Shown here: piece by piece, positions 18,851-28,159 of the stretch
Position numbering within the stretch: the first letter of the stretch is position 1
Layout of the letters: each line of letters begins with the position of its first letter
DNA from: Micavibrio sp.
Lineage (GTDB): Bacteria > Pseudomonadota > Alphaproteobacteria > Micavibrionales > Micavibrionaceae
Direction of reading: 5' to 3'
Length of the DNA stretch: 64,000 nt
Assembly: GCA_021604545.1 (NCBI GenBank)
Contig: BQJE01000001.1
Location: 665,444 to 729,443 of the forward strand
Made by a program: the position numbers and the translations under genes
Notes under the pieces: model-generated
Told to the model about the DNA's origin: nothing
What the model saw: only the letters and a program-made list of their open reading frames with translations
The model's database searches: none

Positions 18851-20200
18851 TTAATTTTCCTTTTTACCACCAAAAAAAGGCGGCATTTCATTGCCAAAAC
18901 CGATGACAGAATCATCACCATCCTGTTCGTTATGTGGTGGCCGTTTTTCCGACGGTGGATTTCTTTTTTCTGAAGGTTTTTTGTTTGGCGGTTTTTTGCC
19001 CTCATATTTTTTATTTTCTTTTTTATCATAAGGTTTTTTAGGCTCGGGCTTTTTAGGTGCTGGTTTTTTATCATCCTTTTTTTGACTACCCTTACCCGCA
19101 ACAGGAATAGAACGCTTTATCCTCTTCTCAATAAGATCAATATATTTAGTTTCATCTTTTGTTGCCAACATCCACGTCCGTCCGTCTAAACCCGCCCGAC
19201 CCGTCCGGCCGATCCGGTGCACGTAATCATCTGGGTTCATCGGCACATCATAATTAAAAACATGCGACAGCCCTTTGACATCGAGACCACGCGCAGCAAC
19301 ATCCGAGCACACAAGCAGCGTAATTTTATCAGCCTGAAAATCTGCCAATGTCTGCGTTCTTGCACTCTGCGCCATATCTCCATGTAAAGGCTGGGCGTTA
19401 TAGCCCTTTTTCTTCAGCCAGCTCGCCAACCCGGCTATGTCACGTTTGCGATTACAAAAGATAAAAGCGTTTTGTACCTTTTCATCCCTGATAATACCCT
19501 CAAGCACATCGTATTTTTTCTTAGGCTCTGTCCACACCAGAAACTGCTCGACCGTCTCCGCAGGCGAAGCTGGTGGGGCCACAGAGACTTCACGCGGATT
19601 GCTCAAAAACTTCTTCGTTAGCCCCTTAATCTCTGGTGGCATCGTTGCAGAAAACAATAAGGTCTGGCGCAACGGCGGCAAAAGCGAAACAATTTTTTCG
19701 ATATCCGGTATGAACCCCATATCCAGCATCCGGTCGGCTTCATCAATCACCAACACCTTAATATCATTGAGGAGAATTCGTCCACGCTCAAAAAGATCCA
19801 GCAGGCGCCCCGGCGTTGCAATCAATACATCAACGCCACGATCAAGCTTTTTAATCTGCTCATCCATCGACGTGCCGCCAGTCAAAAGCGCTTTTGATAA
19901 ATTAGTATATTTACCATAGGTGTCAAAATTCTCTGCGACCTGCGCCGCCAGCTCTCGCGTCGGCTCCAGGATCAATGAACGTGGCATGCGTGCCTTGGCA
20001 CGACCACCCGCCAAGATTTCAATCATCGGCAAGGTAAATCCGGCCGTTTTACCGGTCCCGGTCTGCGCCAAGCCAACCAGATCACGCGTCATCAATACAT
20101 GCGGGATAGCCTGTGCCTGAATAGGTGTCGGCTCCGTATAGCCACATTCTTCAATGGCTTTAAGGATATCTTCGTTTAACCCTAGTTCTTTAAATGACAT
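18851..20200 (-). CDS. DEAD-box RNA helicase with lysine-rich tail
   Basis: ATP-dependent RNA helicase, RhlE/CsdA-like, for ribosome assembly or RNA turnover. The 449 residues contain the Q motif with PTPIQAQAIP, Walker A AQTGTGKT at 45-52, DEAD at 153-156, SAT, and the C-terminal lobe with HRIGRTGRAG. The last 80 or so residues are a disordered tail of Lys, Pro and Glu repeats (KKP, EKR) ending in a short hydrophobic FGNEMPPFFGG motif. Trigger factor and ribosomal protein S9 in this window carry tails of similar composition. The AT-rich 105-bp gap upstream of lptD separates the two genes. Confidence 0.93.
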   Translation of the reverse strand: MSFKELGLNEDILKAIEECGYTEPTPIQAQAIPHVLMTRDLVGLAQTGTGKTAGFTLPMIEILAGGRAKARMPRSLILEPTRELAAQVAENFDTYGKYTNLSKALLTGGTSMDEQIKKLDRGVDVLIATPGRLLDLFERGRILLNDIKVLVIDEADRMLDMGFIPDIEKIVSLLPPLRQTLLFSATMPPEIKGLTKKFLSNPREVSVAPPASPAETVEQFLVWTEPKKKYDVLEGIIRDEKVQNAFIFCNRKRDIAGLASWLKKKGYNAQPLHGDMAQSARTQTLADFQADKITLLVCSDVAARGLDVKGLSHVFNYDVPMNPDDYVHRIGRTGRAGLDGRTWMLATKDETKYIDLIEKRIKRSIPVAGKGSQKKDDKKPAPKKPEPKKPYDKKENKKYEGKKPPNKKPSEKRNPPSEKRPPHNEQDGDDSVIGFGNEMPPFFGGKKEN

Positions 20201-20278
20201 ATATTATTTTCAATGGATTTATTATTCTATGAATACGTCGTAGTATAACAGCTTCCATAAAGCAATAGGAGTTTAAAT

Positions 20279-20728
20279 ATGAGCCCCGGCGTTAATGCCC
20301 CAAAGGACGAAATTGAGAATGGAACAGTGTTTGCCCCTCAATTCGATACAAACGGCCTGATACCTTGTATCACGACCAGCGCCAATAATGGTGATGTTTT
20401 GATGTTTGCCTTCATGAATGAAGAAGCCTTGCAAAAAACGATCGAAACCGGTGAAGCCTGGTACTGGTCACGCAGCCGCTCAGAACTCTGGCACAAAGGC
20501 GCCACCAGCGGCATGGTTCAAAAAGTCATCGAGATGAAAACCGATTGCGATCAGGACTGTCTCTGGATTAGTGTCGAAATTGCCGGAACCGAGGCCGCCT
20601 GCCATACTGGCTATCAAAGCTGTTTTTACCGCAGTATTCCTGTCGGCAATAAGGCTGCAAAAGATACAATCCTTAGCTTTAATAAAACTGAAAAAGTCTT
20701 TGATCCAAAAGAGATTTATAAGGATTAA
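20279..20728 (+). CDS. hisI: Phosphoribosyl-AMP cyclohydrolase
   Basis: Third step of histidine biosynthesis, opening the purine ring of phosphoribosyl-AMP. The 149 residues match the stand-alone HisI type: MFAFMNEEAL, WYWSRSRSELWHKGATSG, the metal-binding DCDQDCLW, and the conserved Cys near CHTGYQSCFYR. A start with a GGAG site is seen just upstream. It is an isolated his gene here, with no other pathway members in the window. Its stop overlaps the convergent membrane-protein gene by four bases (TTAA at 20725-20728). Confidence 0.95.
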   Translation: MSPGVNAPKDEIENGTVFAPQFDTNGLIPCITTSANNGDVLMFAFMNEEALQKTIETGEAWYWSRSRSELWHKGATSGMVQKVIEMKTDCDQDCLWISVEIAGTEAACHTGYQSCFYRSIPVGNKAAKDTILSFNKTEKVFDPKEIYKD

Positions 20729-21156
20729 TGAACGTGATCCTGATGCGCCGCTTCCCGCGCCGGAACGACGATATCCACCCCGCGGTGAAAGACAGCATAA
20801 ACCGTAACGTTAATAATAAACAAAACGGTCGCCGCCTTTAAAATCGTATGGGCTCGTTTCTTGCGTGTATCACAAGGGCCATGGTGGCATCCCGTATCAT
20901 GGCAATCCACTTTACGGCTATAGATATCAAGCGCCCACCCAAAAGCAATGACAGCTCCCGAAAGGGCAATAATCGGAACTTCCCAGTCATGTAGCGCCGA
21001 ATGAACACTCTCAAGCCAGCCAGGCATAGTGCCTATTAGACCCACCCCAACGAAAAGGCTGAGGACACTAAAGAGCGTCGGCAACACGCAGCAAAAGACG
21101 TGGCTGGTTTCGGAGGCAATAATCGCCCAATAGAGCTTGTTTTGTAACTTTTCCAT
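20725..21156 (-). CDS. Cys/His-rich small membrane protein, possible metal handling
   Basis: Unrecognised 143-residue inner-membrane protein. The reading frame extends further upstream, but the ATG at 21156 has GGAAG nine bases before it and gives a sensible topology. There are about three membrane segments (residues 8-40 with HVFCCVLPT, about 55-77, and about 107-123). The loop after the second holds VDCHDTGCHHGPCDTRKKR, and the tail ends HQDHVH. The CC pair inside the first helix together with the Cys/His loop recalls MerC-like metal transport proteins. That link is inference from composition. Confidence 0.68.
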   Translation of the reverse strand: MEKLQNKLYWAIIASETSHVFCCVLPTLFSVLSLFVGVGLIGTMPGWLESVHSALHDWEVPIIALSGAVIAFGWALDIYSRKVDCHDTGCHHGPCDTRKKRAHTILKAATVLFIINVTVYAVFHRGVDIVVPAREAAHQDHVH

Positions 21157-21334
21157 ACGGATCATCTTCCAGTTTCTTAGGCCTTTATATAGTGACATAG
21201 CCTCAAAACACAAGAAACTTATGCATATGCAAAACGAAGAATGTCGCAGCTTGATAGTGCCCCACCTGAATTCCATTGTATTTTCTCACAGGAAAGTGAT
21301 TGGCAATATTAGAAAAACATTCTACAGCTAGAGG

Positions 21335-21362
21335 TTGTTGCGATAGCATGGTGTTCTATACT
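21335..21362 (+). promoter_or_regulatory. Possible sigma-70 promoter of the first receiver module
   Basis: TTGTTG (21335-21340) and TATACT (21357-21362) with a 16-base spacer lie about 50 bp before the receiver gene at 21414. The surrounding 257-bp intergenic stretch is AT-rich and shows no other gene. Confidence 0.4.
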
Positions 21363-21413
21363 TAAGTAGTAATTTGGATTTTCTTTTCAAAACCCTCGAA
21401 TCGGCCAGACTAC

Positions 21414-21989
21414 ATGTCAAACGGACTTTCAAAACAGCGAGAATCATACAACCTTAGAGGGATACAAATCTTGGTCCTTGAAGACTTTCCCTTTATGGCA
21501 GACCTTATGACATCCATGCTGCGGGAGTTTAATGTCGGAAAAGTAATTACCACGTGTTCTGTACAGGGCGCACAGGAAGCTGTTAACCTACGTAATATTA
21601 ATGGGCCACCCTTAAATCATATTGACCTTGTTATCACGGACTTATTACCACCACAGGAAGACGGCTTAAAATTTATGAAATGGCTTAGAACCCACAAAGA
21701 AGAACCCGTTAGCTTTCTTCCCATTTTATTTTGTAGTGCTCATGCCAGTATGCGCGTTGTTTTATCCGGGCGTGACACAGGGGCAAATGAAATTCTTGTA
21801 AAACCACTAACCGCAGAAAAGCTGGCACAGAGGCTCTTATACATCATTGACAAACCCCGCCCCTACATCAAATCTTCTGCTTTTTTTGGCCCGGACCGGC
21901 GACGACAAACGAATTCTGAGCAAAAAGTAGAGCGCAGAACCTTAAAACCAGAAGATATGAAAGTAACCCATGAATCAGAGGCCGCCTGA
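21414..21989 (+). CDS. Stand-alone response-regulator receiver with GPDRR tail
   Basis: Single-domain CheY-like protein of 191 residues. The acidic pocket has Glu23-Asp24, the phospho-acceptor is Asp76 in VITDLLPP, the switch residue is Ser108 and the conserved lysine is Lys130 in LVKP. There is no output domain. After the receiver come about 40 residues containing FFGPDRRRQ (Gly159-Arg164) and a second basic VERR, a tail type shared with the receiver at 62643-63152. It overlaps the next gene by 20 bp, so the two are almost certainly translated together. Target and kinase are unknown. Confidence 0.87.
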   Translation: MSNGLSKQRESYNLRGIQILVLEDFPFMADLMTSMLREFNVGKVITTCSVQGAQEAVNLRNINGPPLNHIDLVITDLLPPQEDGLKFMKWLRTHKEEPVSFLPILFCSAHASMRVVLSGRDTGANEILVKPLTAEKLAQRLLYIIDKPRPYIKSSAFFGPDRRRQTNSEQKVERRTLKPEDMKVTHESEAA

Positions 21990-22485
21990 ACAAGTTGAAA
22001 TTATTCACCGCATCAACCGGATCAAGAAAAAAGTCGCACCGGGCGGTAATATAGAGGCGCCCGGGTTTATCAATCCCGAGCACATTAAAAATGCCCAGTC
22101 TGTTGTTGAGAAAAGCGAAGATACGTATAAGGAGGCCATAGCTTCTACACTGGAAAAACTCCGTGAGGAATGGGAAGCCGTCAAAACATCAAAGAGTGGT
22201 AAAAACACAGATGAAATCCATCGTCTGTCCAATCATATAATGGATATGGCATCCACATATAAATATGAGCTTATGGACTATTTTGGACATTCCCTAAGAG
22301 ATATCTCAGCCAAGATCGATGTAAAAAACAAGGCCCATCAAACCATTGTGCAAGCCCATATTGACGTTATGTTGGTGGCATACGCCCAAAACATCAAAGG
22401 CCAGGGCGGTGCGACAGCCAAGGAACTAAAATTAATTCTCGCCAAAGCCATCGACAAGCACGAGCTTGAAAACACAGACGATTAA
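21970..22485 (+). CDS. All-helical partner protein of receiver, paralog of 63175-63645
   Basis: Unrecognised 171-residue soluble protein predicted to be almost wholly helical. It starts inside the end of the receiver gene. The N-terminal part (INRIKKKVAPGG, then a helix with HIKNAQSVVEKSEDTYKEA) aligns with the helical protein at 63175-63645 (LKQKVGHGG, DLKKAQKSIEENTVDFK). Both also share an HSLRDIS-like versus THISDVV block and an AYAQ/AYKK helix. The family could be a phosphotransfer or receiver-binding bundle, but the classical HPt His motif is not evident. Function is unknown; the pairing with a receiver is the main clue. Confidence 0.8.
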   Translation: MNQRPPEQVEIIHRINRIKKKVAPGGNIEAPGFINPEHIKNAQSVVEKSEDTYKEAIASTLEKLREEWEAVKTSKSGKNTDEIHRLSNHIMDMASTYKYELMDYFGHSLRDISAKIDVKNKAHQTIVQAHIDVMLVAYAQNIKGQGGATAKELKLILAKAIDKHELENTDD

Positions 22486-22514
22486 GCAATAAAAATACGG
22501 TTTTTCATTCATAT

Positions 22515-22543
22515 TTGACATTTTGTTTCAATAGCTCTTTAAT
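22515..22543 (+). promoter_or_regulatory. Sigma-70-like promoter of orphan gene
   Basis: A perfect -35 TTGACA (22515-22520), a 17-base spacer and TTTAAT (22538-22543) lie 34 bp before the orphan start at 22577. The extended TTGACAT context recurs before other orphan genes in the window. Confidence 0.6.
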
Positions 22544-22576
22544 ATGGGTCTGTTTATTCAATGGGGAGTAAAATCG

Positions 22577-23044
22577 ATGTCAAAATTACTTGAGATACAT
22601 AAAAGTTCTGTTGCTGTTCTAGAAGAGCCGATCATCACACAAGTTTACGATGTGGAAACGCCGGAAAACCTCGAATATCTTATCGCCGCCAAAGGTCTTG
22701 AAGCTAATAAGACATCGTCCAGAAGTGATATAACACGCCTCTCTTCAGGCCGCGTTCACATTATTAATCTTGGTGAAACTCTAAATTGCGCTTCAAATTC
22801 TGGTCAAATCAACCACACGAAAGTGGCGTGTAAGACTCAGAACTCTGGAGGTAAACTATTAGCTCAGTCTAACGCTTCGGACTCTCCTGCCGAGACTGTA
22901 TCTATAGATCAAACCAAGGGCTCAGAAACTGTAGAAAACCTTCCGTATGTTGACCTAACCAAGGGAGTTGGAAAACAATCAACGGAATCTGATACTGAGC
23001 ACGCAGTAACCGGACGCCCACCGCCTGACTTGTTCCGAAACTAG
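22577..23044 (+). CDS. Hypothetical protein
   Basis: Unrecognised 155-residue protein. An upstream in-frame ATG exists at 22544, but the ATG at 22577 has a strong GGGGAG site eight bases before it. The first 70 residues look folded (ETPENLEYLIAAKG). The remainder is low-complexity, rich in Ser, Thr, Gly and Asn, and likely disordered, ending GRPPPDLFRN. No signal peptide or membrane segment is visible. It has its own promoter after the receiver module and meets recJ tail to tail, sharing CTAG at 23041-23044. Confidence 0.65.
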   Translation: MSKLLEIHKSSVAVLEEPIITQVYDVETPENLEYLIAAKGLEANKTSSRSDITRLSSGRVHIINLGETLNCASNSGQINHTKVACKTQNSGGKLLAQSNASDSPAETVSIDQTKGSETVENLPYVDLTKGVGKQSTESDTEHAVTGRPPPDLFRN

Positions 23045-24849
23045 GCTGTTTGCTTCTGTACTTCTTCACCGGCCACTGCGAAGGCCGCATCCTTAATGTG
23101 CATCTCGGGTGTTTCTCGTCCTTGCCAGCTATTGATCTTTAAGTGTCCGAGCAAATGAAACGGCTGACGACCTTGCTTCAACAGCGCATCACCAAGTGGC
23201 GTGCCGACAGCCCGAAAAGCCATCGCCTTTAGTCTGCCGCCGCCTTCCCAGTCACTAACCATCACCCTGATATGGGCGCTGCCTACAACATCGGCGCTTT
23301 GAATGCGTACATTGCCAAGGGCAACAAGTGGCTCCGGGTGTTCCTGTCCAAATGGACCAACATGATCTTGAATCAGGCGGATATAATCAATCTGTACGCC
23401 CTGCACCATCATCATCGCATCGATAGTCGTTTCGACATTACCGCTAACATCCTCGGCCTGCTTTGCAATATGTGTCTGCAAAAACTCCTGAAACGCCGAC
23501 AGCTTATCCGGAGCTACGGTAAAGCCACCGGCCATCGCATGGCCACCGCCTTTTTCAATCAGCCCTTCATTACGCGCATCAATAAAAGCCTGCGCGATAT
23601 GAATGCCGGGAACACTGCGACCCGAACCGCGCCCTTCAACAACGCCATCCATATTAGCGGCATAGGTCACAACAATCGCGGGCTTATTGTATTTCTCCTT
23701 CAGCCGTCCGGCAACAAGGCCCGACAATCCCGCATGCCAGCTTTCATCACCGACGATAATAACAGCACTCTGATCAAGCCCCTGCGCTTCGACCTGTTCA
23801 ATCGCCTCGCGCTCCATGGTTTCCTGAATGGCCTTGCGCTTGTCGTTACAATCATTAAGCGTCCAGGCGATATTCTTTGCCTCTTCCGCATCATTGGTTG
23901 AAAGCAGACGCGAGCCGAGGTCAGCCTGATGCACCCGCGAACCGGCATTAATCCGCGGCCCTAAAACAAAGCCACAGGCATAAGTGTTCATCGGTGGCTC
24001 AATCCCAGCTACATCCATCAACGCTTTTATTCCGGTATTTTGAACGTCTGTGAGGCCAGAGCGAACCAACAAACGGTTCACATCTGTCAGCGGCACCATG
24101 TCACAAACCGTTCCCAGCGCCACAATATCTAGCCAGTCTTTTAAGGGCGGTTCTGCCGCGTCCTTATAATAACCCTGTTCCCGAAGTTTGTTATTAATGC
24201 CAACGCAGGTCATAAAGCCCACCCCGACCGCCGCCAGCATATCAAGGCCGGAGTTATCATCCTTGCGCTTTGGATTAATCACATGATTGGCATTGGGGAG
24301 TTTTTCTTCTGCTTCGTGGTGATCAAGAATAATAATTTCGAGCCCGAGATCACGGCCCTGCTGCACCGTCTCGAACGCCGTGGTCCCGCAATCAACCATG
24401 ATAACAATTTCTGCACCATCACTCTTCAGCTTTTTGAGTGCTTCCAGGTTGGGGCCATAACCTTCACTAAGACGATCAGGAATATAGAACGGCACATCCA
24501 GACCAAAATGCTTAAAAAAACGATGCAACAATGCCGAAGATGTCGCACCATCAACATCAAAATCACCGAAAACAGCTATAGAACGTTTGTCAGTAATGGC
24601 TTGCGCCATATAGCTGGCCATATCTTCCATACCGACCATTGAAAATGGATCAGGAAAATCATTCTTTAGGGTTGGGTTGAGAAAGTTTTCAATCTCTTCT
24701 TCGGGCACACCCCGGCCAATCAAAAGCCTCGCTATCACCTCTGGTAAATCATGGCGACGCATAACTTTTTCAATGGTATTGATATCGACACCCGGCATCA
24801 CCCAGCGGGAAAGCATTAAGGACTGCTCAACATCAAGAATAGAACTCAT
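23041..24849 (-). CDS. recJ: Single-stranded-DNA-specific 5'-3' exonuclease RecJ
   Basis: DHH-family nuclease acting in recombination and repair. The 602 residues contain the DHH phosphoesterase motifs GDFDVDG (95-101), the VDCGTT segment (about 152-157) and LDHHE (DHH at 176-178), then the DHHA1 domain with GRGSGRSVPGIHIAQAF and GGGHAMAGG, and a C-terminal OB fold. Length is normal for alphaproteobacterial RecJ. It is last in the hom-glpX-recJ series, a neighbourhood conserved in this class, with 30 bp to glpX. Confidence 0.96.
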   Translation of the reverse strand: MSSILDVEQSLMLSRWVMPGVDINTIEKVMRRHDLPEVIARLLIGRGVPEEEIENFLNPTLKNDFPDPFSMVGMEDMASYMAQAITDKRSIAVFGDFDVDGATSSALLHRFFKHFGLDVPFYIPDRLSEGYGPNLEALKKLKSDGAEIVIMVDCGTTAFETVQQGRDLGLEIIILDHHEAEEKLPNANHVINPKRKDDNSGLDMLAAVGVGFMTCVGINNKLREQGYYKDAAEPPLKDWLDIVALGTVCDMVPLTDVNRLLVRSGLTDVQNTGIKALMDVAGIEPPMNTYACGFVLGPRINAGSRVHQADLGSRLLSTNDAEEAKNIAWTLNDCNDKRKAIQETMEREAIEQVEAQGLDQSAVIIVGDESWHAGLSGLVAGRLKEKYNKPAIVVTYAANMDGVVEGRGSGRSVPGIHIAQAFIDARNEGLIEKGGGHAMAGGFTVAPDKLSAFQEFLQTHIAKQAEDVSGNVETTIDAMMMVQGVQIDYIRLIQDHVGPFGQEHPEPLVALGNVRIQSADVVGSAHIRVMVSDWEGGGRLKAMAFRAVGTPLGDALLKQGRQPFHLLGHLKINSWQGRETPEMHIKDAAFAVAGEEVQKQTA

Positions 24850-24879
24850 GATTTATGCCTAATAAAATGGACTTGTCGA

Positions 24880-25899
24880 TTAAACAGGCAGCCAGGTCTT
24901 GCGCGTCAGATCATGTGTTGCTTCAACACGACGCATCGTACCGGATTTTGAACGCATAATCAGAGAAGAAGTCTTGGCTCCTCCGGGAAACTTACGCACG
25001 CCCCGCAGCATCGTGCCATCTGTTACCCCTGTGGCTGCAAACATAACATTATCACCCTTGGCTAGATCATCAGTGGCATAAATACGGTTCAGATCGGTGA
25101 TACCCCATTTCTCAGCCCGCGCCTTTTCATCATCATTGCGGAAGAGCAAACGCGCCAGAATTGATCCGCCGGTGCATTGCAATGCCGCCGCAGCCAGAAC
25201 GCCTTCAGGCGCACCGCCAGAGCCAACATAAACATCAATACCCGTATCAGGTTCGGTTGTTGCAATCACTGCGCTGACATCACCGTCGCCGATTAAAATA
25301 ATCCGTGCGCCAGCCTGACGTACATCCTTGATTAGCTCCTGATGGCGATCGCGATCCAAAATACAAACCGTAAGCTCATCAACACGTCCGCCTTTTTCTT
25401 TGGCAATTTTCTTAAGTGTATCTTTAATCGGCGCGTCTAAATCAAGTGCTTTCGAATCAACACTTGGCCCGACCGCTAGCTTGTCCATGTAGACATCTGG
25501 TGCATTTAAAAACCCGCCCTTATCGGTCAAAGCAACCACAGCCAACGCATTCTGTCCGCCCGCCGCCGTAATATCTGTGCCCTCCAACGGATCAAGCGCA
25601 ATATCAATCTCAGGGCCTTTACCGTCGCCGACTTCCTCACCAATATAGAGCATCGGGGCCTCGTCGCGCTCGCCCTCGCCAATAACAACTGTACCTTGAA
25701 TATGAAGCGAGTTTAACGCATGGCGCATGGCGTCAACCGCCACCTGATCGGCAGCGACTTTGTCGCCGCGCCCAACAAGGTTTGCCGCCGCCAGCGCAGC
25801 GGCCTCAGTCACACGCACCACCTCAAGGGCAAGATTGCGGTCCATAAAAGTATCAGGATCGTTCACGGGGGTCTCTTTCTGTGCAGCTATTGAAGACAT
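24880..25899 (-). CDS. glpX: Fructose-1,6-bisphosphatase class II
   Basis: Hydrolyses fructose 1,6-bisphosphate in gluconeogenesis. The 339-residue protein shows the lithium-sensitive phosphatase motifs: GEGERDEAPMLYIGEEVG (residues 74-91), the metal-binding DPLEGTD (103-109) and GSGGAPEGVLAAAAL. No class I Fbp is seen in the window. It sits between hom and recJ, all on the minus strand, with a 49-bp gap from hom, consistent with one operon. Confidence 0.96.
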   Translation of the reverse strand: MSSIAAQKETPVNDPDTFMDRNLALEVVRVTEAAALAAANLVGRGDKVAADQVAVDAMRHALNSLHIQGTVVIGEGERDEAPMLYIGEEVGDGKGPEIDIALDPLEGTDITAAGGQNALAVVALTDKGGFLNAPDVYMDKLAVGPSVDSKALDLDAPIKDTLKKIAKEKGGRVDELTVCILDRDRHQELIKDVRQAGARIILIGDGDVSAVIATTEPDTGIDVYVGSGGAPEGVLAAAALQCTGGSILARLLFRNDDEKARAEKWGITDLNRIYATDDLAKGDNVMFAATGVTDGTMLRGVRKFPGGAKTSSLIMRSKSGTMRRVEATHDLTRKTWLPV

Positions 25900-25948
25900 G
25901 GCGCTACCCTAAACAAGGATGAGCGCGGGATCAAGCCTTATATTATGG

Positions 25949-27109
25949 CTACAAATCCTCAACCCGCATGATATAAGGGGAATCGAGCTTGTCTGTTAAG
26001 GCCCCAAGCCCCACCTGCTCCATTTCCTCGGTTATCTGAGCATCTCCAGCTGCACGTATATAATAGCAACTCTTGATTTGCCCTGCATCAGCCCATACTG
26101 GTTTTGCAAGCTTATCTGTCTTAACGCCAAACACTGGCACATCCAAACCCTTGGCCAAATCAATGATATCAGCAACTACCGCCGAAGCTGTCGGCTTACG
26201 TCCTGCCCCACGCCCGGTCATCAGAACTTTTTCGACGAAGTCTCCTTCGACAAAAACAGCATTATAAGAATCTTCGACACCACCCAATGAACTGTCTGCA
26301 GGGACCAAACAAGGCTCAACGCTTTGGGATATTTTGCCATCCTGTCGTTTGGCGATGCCCAGCAATTTAATTTTATAACCAAATTTTTGCGCCGCTCTGA
26401 TATCCGCACCCGTGATATCACGAATACCTTTCGTTTCAATCGCTTTAAAGTCAGGCTGCACACCAAACGCCAAAGACGTCAACAAACAAAGCTTATGCGC
26501 GGCGTCGATACCATCAACATCAAAAGTTGGGTCAGCTTCGGCATAACCCTTTTCCTGTGCCTCTTTCAGAACATCTTCAAAATCCGCACCGGTTTCACGC
26601 ATGGCCGTCAAAATATAATTACAGGTGCCATTTAAAATTCCATAGATGCAGTTAATATCATTGCCTGCCAATCCCTCACGTAGAGCTTTGATAATCGGAA
26701 TACCGCCCGCAACAGCCGCTTCATATCCAATACGCGCTCCGTTTGTTTCAGCCAGAGATGCTAACTCAAACCCGTGATGGGCCAGTAACGCCTTGTTGGC
26801 TGTTACTATGGACACACCTTTTCCAAGCGCGGCCTTTGCCAAATCATAGGCAATACCTTGCGAACCACCGATCAATTCGACAATAGCGTCGAGCCCGCCA
26901 ATGTCAGCCAGCCCATGCGCATCACCGGCCCATTCATAACAGGACAGATCAACACCCCGGTCACTGTCTTGATCACGATCGCAAATAGCGGCTATTTCAA
27001 TCTTGCGACTTGTGCGAGATTGAATGAGGTCAGCGTTACTCTGCAGGATCTCTACAACGCCTGCCCCAACGGTGCCAAGACCGGCTATCGCTATACGAAA
27101 AGGTTTCAT
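25949..27109 (-). CDS. hom: Homoserine dehydrogenase, short form lacking a full ACT domain
   Basis: Reduces aspartate semialdehyde to homoserine for threonine and methionine synthesis. The Rossmann motif GLGTVGAGVV (10-19), the ANKALLAHHG segment, the GGIPIIKALREGLAGN dimer/catalytic block and DVDGIDAAHKL are all present. The protein is 386 residues; typical bacterial forms reach about 430-440 with a C-terminal regulatory ACT domain. Here only a remnant beginning SCYYIR remains after the catalytic domain, so threonine feedback may be weak or absent. The stop is genuine in this frame. The gene begins 6 bp after the OmpA-like gene ends. Confidence 0.94.
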   Translation of the reverse strand: MKPFRIAIAGLGTVGAGVVEILQSNADLIQSRTSRKIEIAAICDRDQDSDRGVDLSCYEWAGDAHGLADIGGLDAIVELIGGSQGIAYDLAKAALGKGVSIVTANKALLAHHGFELASLAETNGARIGYEAAVAGGIPIIKALREGLAGNDINCIYGILNGTCNYILTAMRETGADFEDVLKEAQEKGYAEADPTFDVDGIDAAHKLCLLTSLAFGVQPDFKAIETKGIRDITGADIRAAQKFGYKIKLLGIAKRQDGKISQSVEPCLVPADSSLGGVEDSYNAVFVEGDFVEKVLMTGRGAGRKPTASAVVADIIDLAKGLDVPVFGVKTDKLAKPVWADAGQIKSCYYIRAAGDAQITEEMEQVGLGALTDKLDSPYIMRVEDL

Positions 27110-27115
27110 AGGGTA

Positions 27116-28033
27116 TTACTGACTGGAAGCAGAGGAAATTTCAACCCTGCGGCTTGCTGATTCTGTATCAAGCCCATCAGCAGGGGCCGAAGATCTTGCA
27201 TCTCCCCAGCCTGCCGCTCTGATCATATCGCCCGGCACGCCTTTTTCGATCAGCTTTCGAGCAACGGTGAAGGCTCTATCCATGGAAACCTTGAGATTGA
27301 CAATTTTACGCTTGATCGGATCATTGATGCTCGCTTCCATGCTGGCATGACCTTCAACGTTCAGCACAGACCCGCCAGCAGCCGTATGCCGCTCAGCCGC
27401 TGTTGTAATCGCACCGATATCGCCTTCATCCAATTTTGCTGAATCATGTTCGAAATAAATTCGTATGGCGTCATGGCCCGGCACACTCAAGGCAACAAAG
27501 TCATCTTGTGGTGCTGGTTCAACACCAGGTACCAAAGATACCGGACGACTCTCACTCAAATCTATCTGCTCCACTGGTTTTGGCTTTTGCGCCGGCATAC
27601 CTGACGGTACGCTGCCCGGTAACAAGCCCATGGATCGTGCCATCGCATCATCGAGAGGAAAAACCTGCACGCTCGGATCGCTAAACGCACCACCTGTTGC
27701 ATAATTACTGCCACCAGGTGTGGAAAGAGTCGTTGCCGGCCTTTCCAGCGAATGCAAACCAGGTCCTGGCGCTCCATCAACTGAAAACACCTGCACATTG
27801 GCATTGGACAAACTGCTGGCCGATATATTGTATTGCGGGATAGGCTGAGGCCTTAACGCCTGATCCCCTTCGCCTTGCTGATAAAGTATAATTTGCTCTG
27901 ACGCTTCTTCTTCAAGCGCCATTTCCTCTTCATCTGAATCAAAATGGCTACAGCCCGCCAAAAGAATAATAACAAAAAAGAGGCCGACTAGTGGTCTCAG
28001 TGAATACAAGAACTCTCTCCTTAAAATATGCAT
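27116..28033 (-). CDS. OmpA-family lipoprotein
   Basis: Probable outer-membrane lipoprotein that binds peptidoglycan. The 305 residues begin with a signal peptide ending in the lipobox LLAGC (lipidated Cys at about residue 28), then an acidic, proline-rich linker. A C-terminal OmpA-like domain (about residues 185-300) follows with IYFEHDSAKLDEGD, VEGHAS and a terminal ASRRVEIS. Two copies of a VQVFSVDGA/VQVFPLDDA phrase lie in the linker. It precedes hom closely on the same strand, but it is not a usual member of that neighbourhood. Confidence 0.87.
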   Translation of the reverse strand: MHILRREFLYSLRPLVGLFFVIILLAGCSHFDSDEEEMALEEEASEQIILYQQGEGDQALRPQPIPQYNISASSLSNANVQVFSVDGAPGPGLHSLERPATTLSTPGGSNYATGGAFSDPSVQVFPLDDAMARSMGLLPGSVPSGMPAQKPKPVEQIDLSESRPVSLVPGVEPAPQDDFVALSVPGHDAIRIYFEHDSAKLDEGDIGAITTAAERHTAAGGSVLNVEGHASMEASINDPIKRKIVNLKVSMDRAFTVARKLIEKGVPGDMIRAAGWGDARSSAPADGLDTESASRRVEISSASSQ

Positions 28034-28159
28034 GCCTCATGATAAGTACGATTCCGCCCCGTTTCAAGCGTATGTGAAGAGTTAAACACAGCTGTTTTTA
28101 TTGCTTTTATGCGTGTTTTAGGCCAGATTGCCTAACGCTTTGAACCATCAGGGGATAAC

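Noticed and set aside
21137..21331. 64-residue plus-strand frame opposite the Cys/His-rich membrane protein start
   Set aside because: It has no ribosome-binding site and overlaps the better-supported minus-strand gene start.
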